A stretch of 64,000 bases of DNA, taken from NCBI GenBank assembly GCA_016213205.1, contig JACRAZ010000035.1, positions 1 to 64,000 on the forward strand, in the 5' to 3' direction. Made by a program: the position numbers and the translations under genes. The DNA comes from Burkholderiales bacterium. GTDB lineage: Bacteria; Pseudomonadota; Gammaproteobacteria; Burkholderiales; Burkholderiaceae_C. Shown piece after piece: positions 1 through 8,865 of the stretch; position 1 is the first letter of the stretch, and each line of letters starts with the position of its first letter. The notes below the pieces were generated by a model that was given only the letters and a program-made list of their open reading frames with translations, was not told the DNA's origin and did not search any database.

Positions 1-1
1 C

Positions 2-1219
2 CCCCACCCCGGCCACCTCGCGGAGAACGTGATGCACTTCGCCCGCGTGCTGCGCGCCGCCGGCCTGCCGGTGGGCACTGACCGCGTGCAGCTCGCATTG
101 CAGGCCCTGCAGATCACCGGCCTGGAGCGCAAGCGCGACTTTCACGCCGTGCTGGCCACCTGCTTCGTCGACCGGGTGGAGCACCGCGAACTGTTCGACC
201 AGGCCTTCGTGCTGTTCTGGCGCGACCCCGACCTGCTGGGCCGCATGCGCGCGCTGCTGCTGCCCAAGGTGGACCTGAAGGACGCGGCCAAGCCGCAGCA
301 ACCCGAGAACCGCCGCCTCGGCGAAGCGCTGTTCCCGCACCAGCCCAACCCGCCGCCGCCGGCCGATGCCGAGCAGCCCATCGAGATCGACGCCCAGCTG
401 AGCTGGAACGACCGCGAAGTGCTGCGCAAGGCCGACTTCGACACCATGACGGCCGACGAATGGCGCGACGCGCGCCGCCTGCTGGCGCAGATGGAGATGG
501 TGTTCGAGCAACTGCCCACGCGCCGCAGCCAACCTGCTGCCCACCCCGGCCGGGCCGACTGGCGCGCCAGCCTGCAGGCCATGGCGCGCCACGGCGGCGA
601 GCTGTGGGACATGCGCTGGCGCCGGCCGCGCCACCGGCCCGCGCCACTGGTGCTGCTGGCCGACATCTCCGGTTCGATGAGCCGTTATTCGCGCATGCTG
701 CTGCACTTTGCGCATGCGCTGGGCCATGCCGAAGCGCGCGTGGAAAGCTTTGTGTTCGGCACCCGGCTCACCCGCACCACACGGCTGCTGAAAAGCCGCG
801 ACCCGGACCTGGCCGTCTCGCAGGTGGTGCGCGCGGTGCAGGATTGGTCCGGCGGCACCCGCATCACCACCAGCCTGCATGAATTCAACCAGCGCTGGGC
901 GCGCCGCGTGCTCAGCGGCCGCGCCACCGTGCTGCTGATCAGCGATGGCCTGGAGCATGGCGACACACGCCAACTCGGCTTCGAGATGGAGCGCCTGCAC
1001 AAGAGCTGCCGCCGCCTGATCTGGCTGAACCCGTTGCTGCGCTTCGAGCGCTTCGAGCCGCGCGCCGGCGGCATCAAGGCCATGCTGCCGCACGTGGACC
1101 GCTTCCTGCCCGCGCACAACCTGCAAAGCCTGGCCGAACTGGTGGCCGTGCTCGCCCAGCCCGAGCGGCCCGGCAGGGACATTCATCCTTCACGACAATC
1201 GCGCCATGCAACTCACTGA
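2..1219 (+). CDS. coxE: CoxE-type VWA domain protein, 5' end cut by window
   Basis: VWA-domain protein of the CoxE family, an accessory factor for maturation of molybdenum-containing CO dehydrogenase/xanthine-dehydrogenase-type hydroxylases in the cytoplasm. The VWA core contains a MIDAS-type metal site DISGSMS (nt 662-682) and a later VLLISDGLEHGD stretch. A GTG at 29 and an ATG at 32 could start it, but the frame is open to base 2 and the preceding residues GHLAENVMHFARVLRAAGL look like family sequence, so the true start is probably outside the window. Its 3' end overlaps coxG by 14 bp, implying translational coupling. Family assignment is firm. Which hydroxylase it serves cannot be told, because the structural genes lie upstream. 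Confidence 0.88.
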   Translation, partial: PHPGHLAENVMHFARVLRAAGLPVGTDRVQLALQALQITGLERKRDFHAVLATCFVDRVEHRELFDQAFVLFWRDPDLLGRMRALLLPKVDLKDAAKPQQPENRRLGEALFPHQPNPPPPADAEQPIEIDAQLSWNDREVLRKADFDTMTADEWRDARRLLAQMEMVFEQLPTRRSQPAAHPGRADWRASLQAMARHGGELWDMRWRRPRHRPAPLVLLADISGSMSRYSRMLLHFAHALGHAEARVESFVFGTRLTRTTRLLKSRDPDLAVSQVVRAVQDWSGGTRITTSLHEFNQRWARRVLSGRATVLLISDGLEHGDTRQLGFEMERLHKSCRRLIWLNPLLRFERFEPRAGGIKAMLPHVDRFLPAHNLQSLAELVAVLAQPERPGRDIHPSRQSRHATH

Positions 1220-1745
1220 ACAACAGACCCTGCCCGTCGGCCAGCTGCAGGCCTGGGAAGCCCTGAACGACATCGCGCTGCTGCAGTCGGCCATCCCCGG
1301 CTGCGAAGGCATCACGCCCGCCGGCGACAACCAGTACGAGGTGCTGGTGCTCGCCGCCATCGGCCCGGTGAAGGCCAAGTTCAAGGGCAAGCTGAAGCTG
1401 GAGAACCTGCAGCCGCCGAACTCGTACACCCTGCGCTTCGAAGGCCAGGGCGGCGCCGCCGGCCACGGCAAGGGCCACGCCGACATCCGGCTCGAAGCCG
1501 CCGGCGCCCACAGCACCGTGCTGCACTACACCGCGCACGCCAGCGTGGGCGGCAAGATCGCGCAGGTGGGCTCGCGCCTGGTGGACATGGCCGCGCAGAA
1601 GATGGCCACCGAGTTCTTCGAGAGCTTCAACGCCAAGCTGGCGGAGAAGTACGGCGTGGCCCCTGCACCGACCGAGGTGGCCGCGGCACCGCAAGGCCTG
1701 TTCGCCCGCCTCGTGGCCTGGTTCAAGCGGCTGTTCGGCGGCTGA
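1206..1745 (+). CDS. coxG: CoxG family membrane-anchoring protein (SRPBCC fold)
   Basis: 179-residue CO dehydrogenase subunit G-like protein. In carboxidotrophs CoxG recruits the hydroxylase to the cytoplasmic membrane. The first ~150 residues have the SRPBCC pattern: start MQLTEQQTLPV, the AIPGCEGI motif, and GxxKAKFKGKLKLEN. After an Ala/Pro linker the protein ends in a short amphipathic helix, LFARLVAWFKRLFGG, which fits membrane attachment. The start codon lies inside the end of the CoxE-type gene. CoxG homologues also accompany xanthine-dehydrogenase-family enzymes, so CO oxidation by this organism is not established. Confidence 0.88.
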   Translation: MQLTEQQTLPVGQLQAWEALNDIALLQSAIPGCEGITPAGDNQYEVLVLAAIGPVKAKFKGKLKLENLQPPNSYTLRFEGQGGAAGHGKGHADIRLEAAGAHSTVLHYTAHASVGGKIAQVGSRLVDMAAQKMATEFFESFNAKLAEKYGVAPAPTEVAAAPQGLFARLVAWFKRLFGG

Positions 1746-1761
1746 GCCGCCGGCACGCGCC

Positions 1762-2922
1762 ATGAAGGCCCGGGGCGTTCATCTCCAGTACACCTTCGAG
1801 GCCGAGGGCCAGCGCGGCGCTGCGCTGCTCAACCCGCTGTTCGACCTGCTCAGCGCGGTGCACGAACACGGCTCGATCCAGCATGCGGCCAAGGCGCTGG
1901 GTGCCTCGTACCGGCACATCTGGGGTTCGCTGAAGCACTGGGAAGAGGTGATGGGCGAGCCGCTGGTCACCTGGGCCCAGGGCCAGCCCGCGCGGCTGAC
2001 GCCCTTTGCCGAGCGCCTGCTGTGGGCCGAGACGCGCGCCCGCACCCGGCTCACGCCGCACATCGAGGCGCTGCGCGTGGAGCTCGAACGCGTGCTGGCC
2101 GAGGCGCTGGACGGCAGCCAGCACGTGCTCACCGTGTTCGCCAGCCACGACCTCGCACTGCCGAGGCTGCGCGACATCGCCAGCCAGCAGCACGGCCTGC
2201 ACATCGACCTGCGCTTTGCCGGCAGCGTGGATGCATTGCGGGCCCTGGATGCCGGCCGCTGCCTGGTGGCGGGCTTTCACGTTCCGCCGCTGCGCAGCCT
2301 GCACGAGGGTGGCAACCTGGCCGCCGCGCGTGGCGGTGCGCCGGTGTTCGCCAAGGTGATGAAGCCGCTGCTCAAGCCGGGGCAGCACAAGCTCATCGGC
2401 TGCGTGCGCCGCACGCAGGGGCTGATGGTGCAGGCCCGCAACCCGCTGCGCATCCGCGGTCTGCCGGACCTGCCCGGCAGCGCGGCCCGCTTCGTCAACC
2501 GGCAAAGCGGCTCCGGCACGCGCCTGTTGATGGACCACCTGCTGGCCGGCCAGGGCATCGATGCCGCGTCCATCCAAGGTTATGACGCGCCGCCCGAGGA
2601 CAGCCATGTCGCCGTGGCCGCCGCCATCGCCAGCGGGCTGGCCGACGTGGGCCCGGGCATCGAATCGGCGGCGGCCCAGTTCGGCCTGGACTTCATCCCG
2701 CTGATCGCCGAGGACTATTTCCTCGTCTGCCTGAAAGATGCACTCGAACACCCCGCGGTGCTGAAGCTGCGCCAGGCCCTGGCCAGCCCGGCCTGGGCCC
2801 AGGCCTTGGCCACGCTGCCCGGCTACGAGGCCTCGCACAGCGGCGAGGTGCTGGCGCTGACCAAGGCGCTGCCGTGGTGGAACTACCGCGCGCCGAAGAA
2901 GGCGGCCCCCGCCCCGCGCTAA
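1762..2922 (+). CDS. ModE-like HTH regulator with periplasmic-binding-protein-like sensor domain
   Basis: 386-residue one-component regulator. Residues ~28-70 form a ModE/LysR-type winged helix (SAVHEHGSIQHAAKALGASYR). Residues ~110-330 resemble the PBP-like domain (PF12727 type) used to sense molybdate or the molybdenum cofactor, with the family pattern FVNRQSGSGTRxLxD at ~248-262 and DSHxAVAAAIASGxADVG near 284. It lies 16 bp after coxG in the same direction and is probably co-transcribed with that maturation cluster. Regulation of the molybdenum hydroxylase genes is inference from context. The closing Pro/Ala/Lys tail looks disordered. Confidence 0.82.
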   Translation: MKARGVHLQYTFEAEGQRGAALLNPLFDLLSAVHEHGSIQHAAKALGASYRHIWGSLKHWEEVMGEPLVTWAQGQPARLTPFAERLLWAETRARTRLTPHIEALRVELERVLAEALDGSQHVLTVFASHDLALPRLRDIASQQHGLHIDLRFAGSVDALRALDAGRCLVAGFHVPPLRSLHEGGNLAAARGGAPVFAKVMKPLLKPGQHKLIGCVRRTQGLMVQARNPLRIRGLPDLPGSAARFVNRQSGSGTRLLMDHLLAGQGIDAASIQGYDAPPEDSHVAVAAAIASGLADVGPGIESAAAQFGLDFIPLIAEDYFLVCLKDALEHPAVLKLRQALASPAWAQALATLPGYEASHSGEVLALTKALPWWNYRAPKKAAPAPR

Positions 2923-2969
2923 GCTCCCGCCCCGGACGCGGCACACGGACCGCGCCAACGGGAGGAAGC

Positions 2970-4985
2970 ATGCCGATTCGGGTGTTCGGCCGCCTGCTGC
3001 GGGTGGCTTGCCTTGCACTGGCGACGCTGGCGGCCCAGGCGGCCGATTCAGGGGTTGCGCCGCCGCCGGTGGAGCGCTTCTTCGCGCCGATGCGCCTGGG
3101 CAGGCCGGTGTTCTCGCCCGACGGGCGCCGGCTGGCCCTGCTGGCGCCCAACCCGAAGGGCCGCATGCAGCTCAGCGTGATGACGCTGGAGCCGCCGTTT
3201 GCCGTGAAGCCGCTGATCCACTACGACAACGGCGACGTCGTCAACGTCCGGTGGGTGAACAACGACCGGATGATCTACACCGTGGCCGACAGCCAGAACG
3301 CCCTGGCAGACCGCTACGTGCCCACGCTGTTCGCGATCGATGCCGATGGCAGCCACGAACTGCAACTGGTGGCCTCGGAGTTTGTGCGGGTCAGGGAACG
3401 CAGTCCCGTGTCGAACCGGCTGCTGGACATCGACCATCGATTCCTGCGCACCTTGCGCGACGGCAGCGACGACATCCTGATGCTGCGCCCGAGCTTCGGC
3501 GCCGGGGGGCGGGACTTGCTCGGCACGGTGCCGCTGCGGCTGAACACGCGCACGCGCCGTGCCGCGACCACGGAGTCCGGCTACCCGGAGCGCAGCCTGC
3601 ATTGGCTGGCCGACGAGCGCGGCGTGGCGCGCCTCTTGGCCACCCTGCACCAGGGCCGCAGAAGCGTGTACCGGCGCACCGAGGGCGACAGCCCCTGGCA
3701 ACTGGTGCAGCAGGGCAGCGCCTTTCAGCTCAGCGCCGTTGGCGACTATGCGCCGTTCGGCATCGGGCCGGACGGCCGTGCCTACGTCGGCGCCCTCGGC
3801 GGCGGTGCCGAGGGCAGCATGGCGCTGTATGCGGTCGATCCCGCCACCGGGGCACTGCCGGCCGAACCGCTGCTGAGCATTGCCGGGTTCGACTTCGAGG
3901 GCTCGCTGGTCTTCGATTTCCCCAAGCGCCGCCTGCTCGGTGTGCACTATGTCAGCGACGCCGCCGGCACCGCCTGGCTCGACCCGGACATGAAGGCGCT
4001 GCAGGCCAGGGTGGACAAGCTGTACCCCGGCCGCGTGAACCGGCTCGATCTGCCCGAATGCCACTGCGGCCGCTGGATGCTGCTGACCAGCTTCTCCGAC
4101 CGGCAGCCCGTGGTCTACCACCTGCTCGACCGCGAATCGCTGGCGCAGATGACGCTCGGCCCGGTGGCGCCGGGCATCGAGGCGCGGCAGATGGCCGAGC
4201 AGGACTTCGTGCGCATCCCGGCCCGTGATGGCCAGTCGATTCCCGCCTACGTCACCCGGCCGCAGGGCAAGGGGCCCTGGCCCGCCGTGGTGCTGGTGCA
4301 CGGTGGGCCCTGGGTACGGGGCCACCGCTGGGGCTGGGAGCCCGAGGCGCAGTTCCTCGCCTCGCGCGGCTACCTGGTCGTGGCGCCGGAGTTCCGCGGC
4401 AGCACCGGCTACGGCCAGCGCTGGTTCGAGGCCGGGTGGAAACAATGGGGCCTGAAGATGCAGGACGACATCGCCGACGCCACGCGCTGGGCCGCGGCGC
4501 AGAAGCTGGCCGATCCGCAGCGCATCTGCATCGCCGGCGGCAGCTACGGCGGCTACGCCACGCTGATGGGCCTGGTGCGCGACCCGGCGCTCTACCGCTG
4601 CGGCGTGGCGTGGGCCGCCGTGACGGACATCCAGCTGATGTTCGACCTGCGCTGGAGCGATTTCAACGAAGAATGGAAGGCCTATGGCATGCCGCTGCTG
4701 GTGGGCGACCCGGTGAAGGACGCGGCGCAGTTCGAGGCCACCTCGCCACTGCACCAGGCCGCGCGCATCACCCGCCCGCTGCTGCTGGCCCACGGCGGCA
4801 TCGACCGGCGCGTGCCGGTCGAACACGGCGCCCGGCTGCGCGACGCACTGCGCAAGACCAACGACCGGGTGGAATGGATCGGCTATGCCGACGAAGGCCA
4901 CGGCTGGGCCAAGCCCGAGAACCGCTACGACTTCTACACCCGCATGGAGCGCTTCCTGGCCACGCACCTGAAGGCCGAGCCCTGA
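2970..4985 (+). CDS. Exported S9 family prolyl oligopeptidase-type peptidase
   Basis: 671-residue serine peptidase of family S9 (dipeptidyl/acylaminoacyl peptidase-like). A hydrophobic signal sequence (residues ~8-24, ending LAAQAAD) predicts a periplasmic location. The N-terminal half is a beta-propeller-like region and the C-terminal ~250 residues an alpha/beta hydrolase. The catalytic triad is visible: Ser525 in GGSYGGY, Asp612 in GGIDRRVP, His644 in DEGHGWAKP; the oxyanion-region motif VLVHGGPW also fits. The ATG at 2970 is preceded by GGGAGGAA and gives the clean signal peptide; longer versions starting upstream would lose it. Substrate unknown; no operon partner. Confidence 0.9.
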   Translation: MPIRVFGRLLRVACLALATLAAQAADSGVAPPPVERFFAPMRLGRPVFSPDGRRLALLAPNPKGRMQLSVMTLEPPFAVKPLIHYDNGDVVNVRWVNNDRMIYTVADSQNALADRYVPTLFAIDADGSHELQLVASEFVRVRERSPVSNRLLDIDHRFLRTLRDGSDDILMLRPSFGAGGRDLLGTVPLRLNTRTRRAATTESGYPERSLHWLADERGVARLLATLHQGRRSVYRRTEGDSPWQLVQQGSAFQLSAVGDYAPFGIGPDGRAYVGALGGGAEGSMALYAVDPATGALPAEPLLSIAGFDFEGSLVFDFPKRRLLGVHYVSDAAGTAWLDPDMKALQARVDKLYPGRVNRLDLPECHCGRWMLLTSFSDRQPVVYHLLDRESLAQMTLGPVAPGIEARQMAEQDFVRIPARDGQSIPAYVTRPQGKGPWPAVVLVHGGPWVRGHRWGWEPEAQFLASRGYLVVAPEFRGSTGYGQRWFEAGWKQWGLKMQDDIADATRWAAAQKLADPQRICIAGGSYGGYATLMGLVRDPALYRCGVAWAAVTDIQLMFDLRWSDFNEEWKAYGMPLLVGDPVKDAAQFEATSPLHQAARITRPLLLAHGGIDRRVPVEHGARLRDALRKTNDRVEWIGYADEGHGWAKPENRYDFYTRMERFLATHLKAEP

Positions 4986-4994
4986 CGCGCAAAA

Positions 4995-5681
4995 TCAGCG
5001 GCCATCCTCGTCGTAGTGGCGGAACAGGTCGGCCAGGGTCTGCCCCGGCTCGTCGCGGAAGCGCTCATCCAGCACCTCGAGCTGCTGGATGCGGTCGAGC
5101 CGGAAGCTGCGAAAGCCCTGGCGTGCCTCGCACCAGGCGGCCAGGGTCCACACCTGGCCCCAGAAGAAGCAGCCCAGCGGGTGCACGGTGCGCTCGCTGT
5201 CGGCCTCCTTCAGGTCGCGGTAGTGCAGGTGCAGTTTGTGGCGGCTTTCGCTGGCGCGGCGCACGACGGCCAGCCGCGCGCGGGTGGCTTCGTCGATCAC
5301 GCCGGTGGGGGCGTACAGCGCCAGGCTCTCGGCCGCGGCGCGCGTGGCCGGCGGCAGCACCGAGAGGATCTTGGACAGCGCGCCCTCGGCCTGCGCGGCC
5401 AGCGCCGCATCCAGCCGCGGTTGCGCCAGCCGCACCGCGGCCACCAGGGCCCGGGCTTCGTCGGTGGTGAACATCAGCGGCGGCAGGTCGAAGCCGGCCC
5501 GCATGCGGTAGCCGACACCGGCCTCGCCCTCGATCGGCACGCCCTGGGCCGACAGGTCGGCCACGTCGCGGTACACCGTGCGCAGCGAGACCTGCAGCCG
5601 CTCGGCCAGGTAGGCGGCGGTGGACAAGCGCCGGCCACGGATCAGCTGCACCAGTTGAAAGAGCCGATCCGCCCGCCGCAT
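4995..5681 (-). CDS. YafY-type transcriptional regulator (HTH_11 + WYL domain)
   Basis: 228-residue DeoR/YafY-type regulator. Residues 1-60 are an HTH_11 winged helix (RADRLFQLVQLIRGRRLSTAAYLAERLQ shows the fold) and residues ~135-215 a WYL domain, a ligand-sensing module; the tripeptide reads WTL here. It is the last gene of a minus-strand operon, starting 3 nt after the cupin stop, with a VOC gene ahead of it. Such regulators often control their own operon; the inverted repeat at 6681-6702 upstream of the first gene is a candidate operator. Ligand unknown. Confidence 0.88.
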   Translation of the reverse strand: MRRADRLFQLVQLIRGRRLSTAAYLAERLQVSLRTVYRDVADLSAQGVPIEGEAGVGYRMRAGFDLPPLMFTTDEARALVAAVRLAQPRLDAALAAQAEGALSKILSVLPPATRAAAESLALYAPTGVIDEATRARLAVVRRASESRHKLHLHYRDLKEADSERTVHPLGCFFWGQVWTLAAWCEARQGFRSFRLDRIQQLEVLDERFRDEPGQTLADLFRHYDEDGR

Positions 5682-5684
5682 GCG

Positions 5685-6185
5685 TTATTCGCCGTCCCAG
5701 TAGTCCACCGGTTCATTCTCGCGCGCGAGGTAGCGGAACGCGCCAGTGGGCAGCTCGGCAAACACGCCGAGCTTGCCCGAGTCCGGGTAGTGGCACACCT
5801 CCACCGGCGCCTGCGAGCTGATGGCCAGGTAGCGCAGCTCGCGCGTGCCGGTGTTGACGAGCTGGTGCGCCGTCTCCGGGCCGCCGGCGGGGCAGCCGAT
5901 CACGTCGCCCGCGCGCACCGGATGCACCGCTTCGCCCAGGCGCAGCTGGCCTTCGCCTTCGAGCACGATGAACAGCTCGTCGTCGCGGCGGTGGCTGTGG
6001 AACGGGAAGGCGCGCATGCGCGGTGGCACCGCCACCAGGCTGCAGCCCAGCTGGGTGAGGCCCAGGCGCGGCGTCAGCCGGGCCAGCCGCGCATCGAAGC
6101 GTTCGGCCGCGGCGCCGGTGGGCCGGTATTCGGGGGGCCGCGGTTCGAGCGCGATGTCTGCCAGGTTCAGGATCGGTGTTGCCAT
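5685..6185 (-). CDS. Cupin domain protein
   Basis: 166-residue single-domain cupin. Likely metal ligands are His63 and His65 with Glu70 in HSHRRDDE (cupin motif 1) and His107 in ETAHQLVNTG (motif 2). The ATG at 6185 has a good upstream GGAGG, and upstream in-frame sequence does not look like cupin. It is the middle gene of the VOC-cupin-WYL operon, 31 nt after the VOC gene and 3 nt before the regulator. The reaction cannot be assigned: cupins of this size include isomerases, dioxygenases and binding proteins. Confidence 0.85.
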   Translation of the reverse strand: MATPILNLADIALEPRPPEYRPTGAAAERFDARLARLTPRLGLTQLGCSLVAVPPRMRAFPFHSHRRDDELFIVLEGEGQLRLGEAVHPVRAGDVIGCPAGGPETAHQLVNTGTRELRYLAISSQAPVEVCHYPDSGKLGVFAELPTGAFRYLARENEPVDYWDGE

Positions 6186-6216
6186 GGTCGGCCTCCGGGG
6201 GTGCGGGCAGGCCGCG

Positions 6217-6606
6217 TCAGGCCATCGCCGTGCACAGCTCCACCAGCGTGCCGTCCGGCGCGCGCACATAGGCCACGGTCTGGCCCCAGGGCTTGGCCGC
6301 GGGCGGGCTGAGCAGCACGGCGCCGGCGTCCACCGCGCGTGTGCAGGCCGCGGCCACGTCGTCCGTCACCAGGCCGATCTCCATGCCCAGCGGGCGGGCC
6401 GATTCCTCGGCCACCACGTACTCGGTGCCCACGCTGTCGCGCGCCGTGTCGTGGTGGCAGAAGGCCAGCGTGGTCTCGCCGGTGGCCAGCGCGCCGAACT
6501 CCGCGCCTTCGGACAGGAACTGGCGTTGCAGGCCGAAGGCCTTCTCGAAGAAGGCGAGCGATGCCGCGACGTCGCGCACGTAGACGATGGTGTAGCCAAA
6601 CTTCAT
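6217..6606 (-). CDS. VOC family protein (glyoxalase/bleomycin resistance fold)
   Basis: 129-residue vicinal oxygen chelate protein with one pair of beta-alpha-beta-beta-beta repeats. It begins MKFGYTIVYVRDVAASLAFF and ends PDGTLVELCTAMA, where the Glu of VELC is a usual metal or active-site position. The ATG at 6606 follows GGAGAG at good spacing. It is the first gene of a three-gene minus-strand operon with the cupin and WYL regulator. Enzyme or binding role is not resolvable by eye. Confidence 0.85.
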   Translation of the reverse strand: MKFGYTIVYVRDVAASLAFFEKAFGLQRQFLSEGAEFGALATGETTLAFCHHDTARDSVGTEYVVAEESARPLGMEIGLVTDDVAAACTRAVDAGAVLLSPPAAKPWGQTVAYVRAPDGTLVELCTAMA

Positions 6607-6680
6607 GGGGACTCTCCGGTGGGTTCCTGGGGCGGCCACCGCACTGCGCGATGGCCAGGCTGCGCATGCTGCGCCGCTGC

Positions 6681-6702
6681 TGCTGACAGCGCCGTGTCAG
6701 CA
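6681..6702. promoter_or_regulatory. Perfect inverted repeat upstream of the VOC-cupin-WYL operon
   Basis: TGCTGACA-N6-TGTCAGCA, 8-bp perfect arms, 75 bp upstream of the VOC start and 20 bp past the LysR stop. It could be an operator for the WYL regulator encoded at the end of the operon, or the terminator hairpin of the LysR gene. There is no T-run after it on the minus strand, which favours an operator. Confidence 0.4.
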
Positions 6703-6721
6703 AGTGCCGCGCCCCCGCGCG

Positions 6722-7714
6722 TCAGGTGGGGGCCGTGCCCAGCGCACGCAGCCTGGCCTGCAGGAAATCGCCCAGCAGCCGCATGCGCGCGCTCAGGTGC
6801 GTGCCACGCGCGAGCACCAGCACCAGCGGGTAGGGCGCCGATTGCACCCCCGGCAGCACCTGCTGCAGCCGACCGGCGGCCAGGTCGGCGGCCACGTCCA
6901 GGCGTGCCTTCAGCGCGATGCCATGTCCATCCAGCGCCCACTGGCGGGCCACGAGGCCGTTGTCCGCGCTGCGCCGCTGGCGCAGGCGCACCGCCACCGG
7001 CTGGCCGCGCTCGAACAGCCGCCACTGCACCCCCGGCCGGCTGGCGATGCGCAGGCCGATGCCTTCGTGCGCGGCCAGGTCCTCCACGCTGCGCGGCAGG
7101 CCCGCGCGGCGCAGGTAGGCGGGCGAGGCGACCAGGATCGCGTGGTTGTCCAGCAGGTTGCGCACGATCTGCCCGGGCTGCGTGGGCTCGCCATAGCGCA
7201 CCGCGGCATCGATCGGCTCGCGCGCGAGGTCGCTCACCCGGTCGCTCACCGAGAGCTCCAGCTGCAGCTGCGGGTGCAGGCGCAGGAACTCGTCCAGCAG
7301 CGGCCGGATGATCTGCGTGCCCAGGTCCACCGACACGCCCAGGCGCAGACTGCCACGCACCTGCGTCAGCGGTGCGTGCAGTTCGCCCAGCGCCTGGTCC
7401 AGCAACGCCAGCGCCTCGCGGCTGCGCGCCAGAAAGGCCTCGCCCTCGCCGGTGGGCCGCAGGGCGCGGCTCGAGCGGGTGAACAGCTTCACCCCCAGCT
7501 GCGCCTCGAGCCGGCGGATCGCCGCGGTGGCGGTGGCCGGCAGCAGGTTGGCCTCGCGCGCCGCCGCGGCCACGCCGCCCAGATCGGCCACCCGCAAGGC
7601 CAGGCGCAGCGCCGGCAGTTCGGGCGCTTGCGGCGGGGCTGCCGCGGTGGGCGGGAGGGCAGGCTTCAAGGCCACGATCGACAAATGCCGTTTGTTGTTG
7701 ACGCAGTGTCCCAT
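6722..7714 (-). CDS. LysR family transcriptional regulator
   Basis: LysR-type regulator of 330 residues if started at the ATG at 7714. The winged-helix domain begins near LRLALRVADLGGVAAAARE, followed by IRRLEAQLGVKLFTRSSRALRPTGEGEAF and a substrate-binding domain opening RGSLRLGVSVDLG. It is divergent from the quinone-oxidoreductase gene at 7775 and is its likely regulator. The start is uncertain: neither ATG 7714 nor GTG 7675 has a clear ribosome binding site, and the shorter form would leave the ACAAA-N5-TTTGT repeat (7681-7695) in the intergenic region. Confidence 0.87.
   Translation of the reverse strand: MGHCVNNKRHLSIVALKPALPPTAAAPPQAPELPALRLALRVADLGGVAAAAREANLLPATATAAIRRLEAQLGVKLFTRSSRALRPTGEGEAFLARSREALALLDQALGELHAPLTQVRGSLRLGVSVDLGTQIIRPLLDEFLRLHPQLQLELSVSDRVSDLAREPIDAAVRYGEPTQPGQIVRNLLDNHAILVASPAYLRRAGLPRSVEDLAAHEGIGLRIASRPGVQWRLFERGQPVAVRLRQRRSADNGLVARQWALDGHGIALKARLDVAADLAAGRLQQVLPGVQSAPYPLVLVLARGTHLSARMRLLGDFLQARLRALGTAPT
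7681..7695. promoter_or_regulatory. Possible LysR operator between divergent genes
   Basis: Perfect short inverted repeat ACAAA-TGCCG-TTTGT, more AT-rich than its surroundings, about 80 bp upstream of the oxidoreductase start. It lies in the region where a LysR regulator would bind to control itself and the divergent gene. If the LysR gene truly starts at 7714 the repeat is inside its first codons, so this is only a suggestion. Confidence 0.3.
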
Positions 7715-7774
7715 GGCTCGATCGGCGGCGCCGGCACGCGCACAGTGCAGCCATCCCAACCCTCCAGGACCCCA

Positions 7775-8806
7775 ATGATGAAAGCCATCGGCTACCACCA
7801 GAACCTGCCGCTCGCCGACGAACGCGCCTTGCTGGACCTCACGCTCCCCGAGCCCGTGCCCGGCCCGCACGACCTGCTGGTGGCGGTGCAGGCCGTGTCG
7901 GTGAACCCGGTGGACGTGAAGCTGCGCGCCGGCGTCGCGCCCGAACCCGGCCAGGCCAAGGTGCTGGGCTGGGACGCCGCCGGCACCGTGCTGGCCGCCG
8001 GCGCCCAGGTGCAGGGCTTCGCGCCCGGCGACCGGGTGTTCTATGCCGGCGCGATCCACCGCCCCGGCGCCAATGCCGAGCAGCACGTGGTGGATGCCCG
8101 CATCGCCGCGCAGATGCCCACGCGGCTGGATTTCGCCCAGGCCGCTGCGCTGCCGCTGACCGCCATCACCGCCTGGGAGCTGCTGTTCGACCGCCTGGGC
8201 GTGGCCCGCGGCGGCGGTGCCGGCCAGCGCCTGCTGGTCACCGGCGCGGCCGGCGGCGTGGGCTCCATGCTGCTGCAGCTGGCGCGGCGCTACACCGCGC
8301 TGGAGATCGTGGCCACCGCCTCGCGGCCGGAATCGATGGACTGGGTGCTGGGGCTGGGTGCCCACCATGTCGTCGACCACGGCCGCCCGCTGGCGGACGA
8401 GCTGCAGCGCATCGGCCTGGGCGGCCCGGGCGAGGGCGTGGTGGACCTGGTGGCCAGCCTCACCCACACCGAGCAGCACTATCCGGCGCTGGTGCAGGCG
8501 CTGCGGCCGCAGGGCAAGCTCGCGCTGCTGGACGAACTGAGCGGCCCGCTGGACGTGATGGCACTCAAGCGAAAGTGCCTCTCGCTGCACTGGGAGATGA
8601 TGTTCACGCGTTCGCTGTACGGCACCGCCGACATGGCCGCGCAGGGCCGGCTGCTCGCCGAGGTGGCGCGCGGCATCGATGCCGGCGAGCTGCGCCACAC
8701 GCTGACGCGCCGGTTCGGCCCCCTCAACGCGGCGAACCTGCGCGCCGCCCACGCCTGGGTGGAGAGCGGCCGCGCCATCGGCAAGGGCGTGCTCGAGGGC
8801 TTCTGA
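7775..8806 (+). CDS. Zinc-type alcohol dehydrogenase / quinone oxidoreductase family (MDR) protein
   Basis: 343-residue medium-chain dehydrogenase/reductase of the ZADH-like branch (adh_fam_1 type). A GroES-like N-terminal domain (VSVNPVDVKLRAG) is followed by a Rossmann domain with the nucleotide-binding motif TGAAGGVGSM at ~156-165. The structural zinc cysteines of classical alcohol dehydrogenases are absent, pointing to an NADPH-dependent quinone/enone reductase. Tandem ATGs at 7775 and 7778 are both possible starts. It is divergent from a LysR gene, the usual arrangement for stress- or electrophile-induced reductases; induction by such compounds is inference. Confidence 0.88.
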   Translation: MMKAIGYHQNLPLADERALLDLTLPEPVPGPHDLLVAVQAVSVNPVDVKLRAGVAPEPGQAKVLGWDAAGTVLAAGAQVQGFAPGDRVFYAGAIHRPGANAEQHVVDARIAAQMPTRLDFAQAAALPLTAITAWELLFDRLGVARGGGAGQRLLVTGAAGGVGSMLLQLARRYTALEIVATASRPESMDWVLGLGAHHVVDHGRPLADELQRIGLGGPGEGVVDLVASLTHTEQHYPALVQALRPQGKLALLDELSGPLDVMALKRKCLSLHWEMMFTRSLYGTADMAAQGRLLAEVARGIDAGELRHTLTRRFGPLNAANLRAAHAWVESGRAIGKGVLEGF

Positions 8807-8865
8807 TCGCAGGGCCCGCGATCGGCGATGATGCGCAGCGTCACCACCGCCGCAATCCGCACCCC

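Noticed and set aside
2874-2969. Extended N-terminus of the S9 peptidase
   Set aside because: The extension overlaps the regulator gene and would bury the signal peptide; ATG 2970 has a good ribosome binding site.
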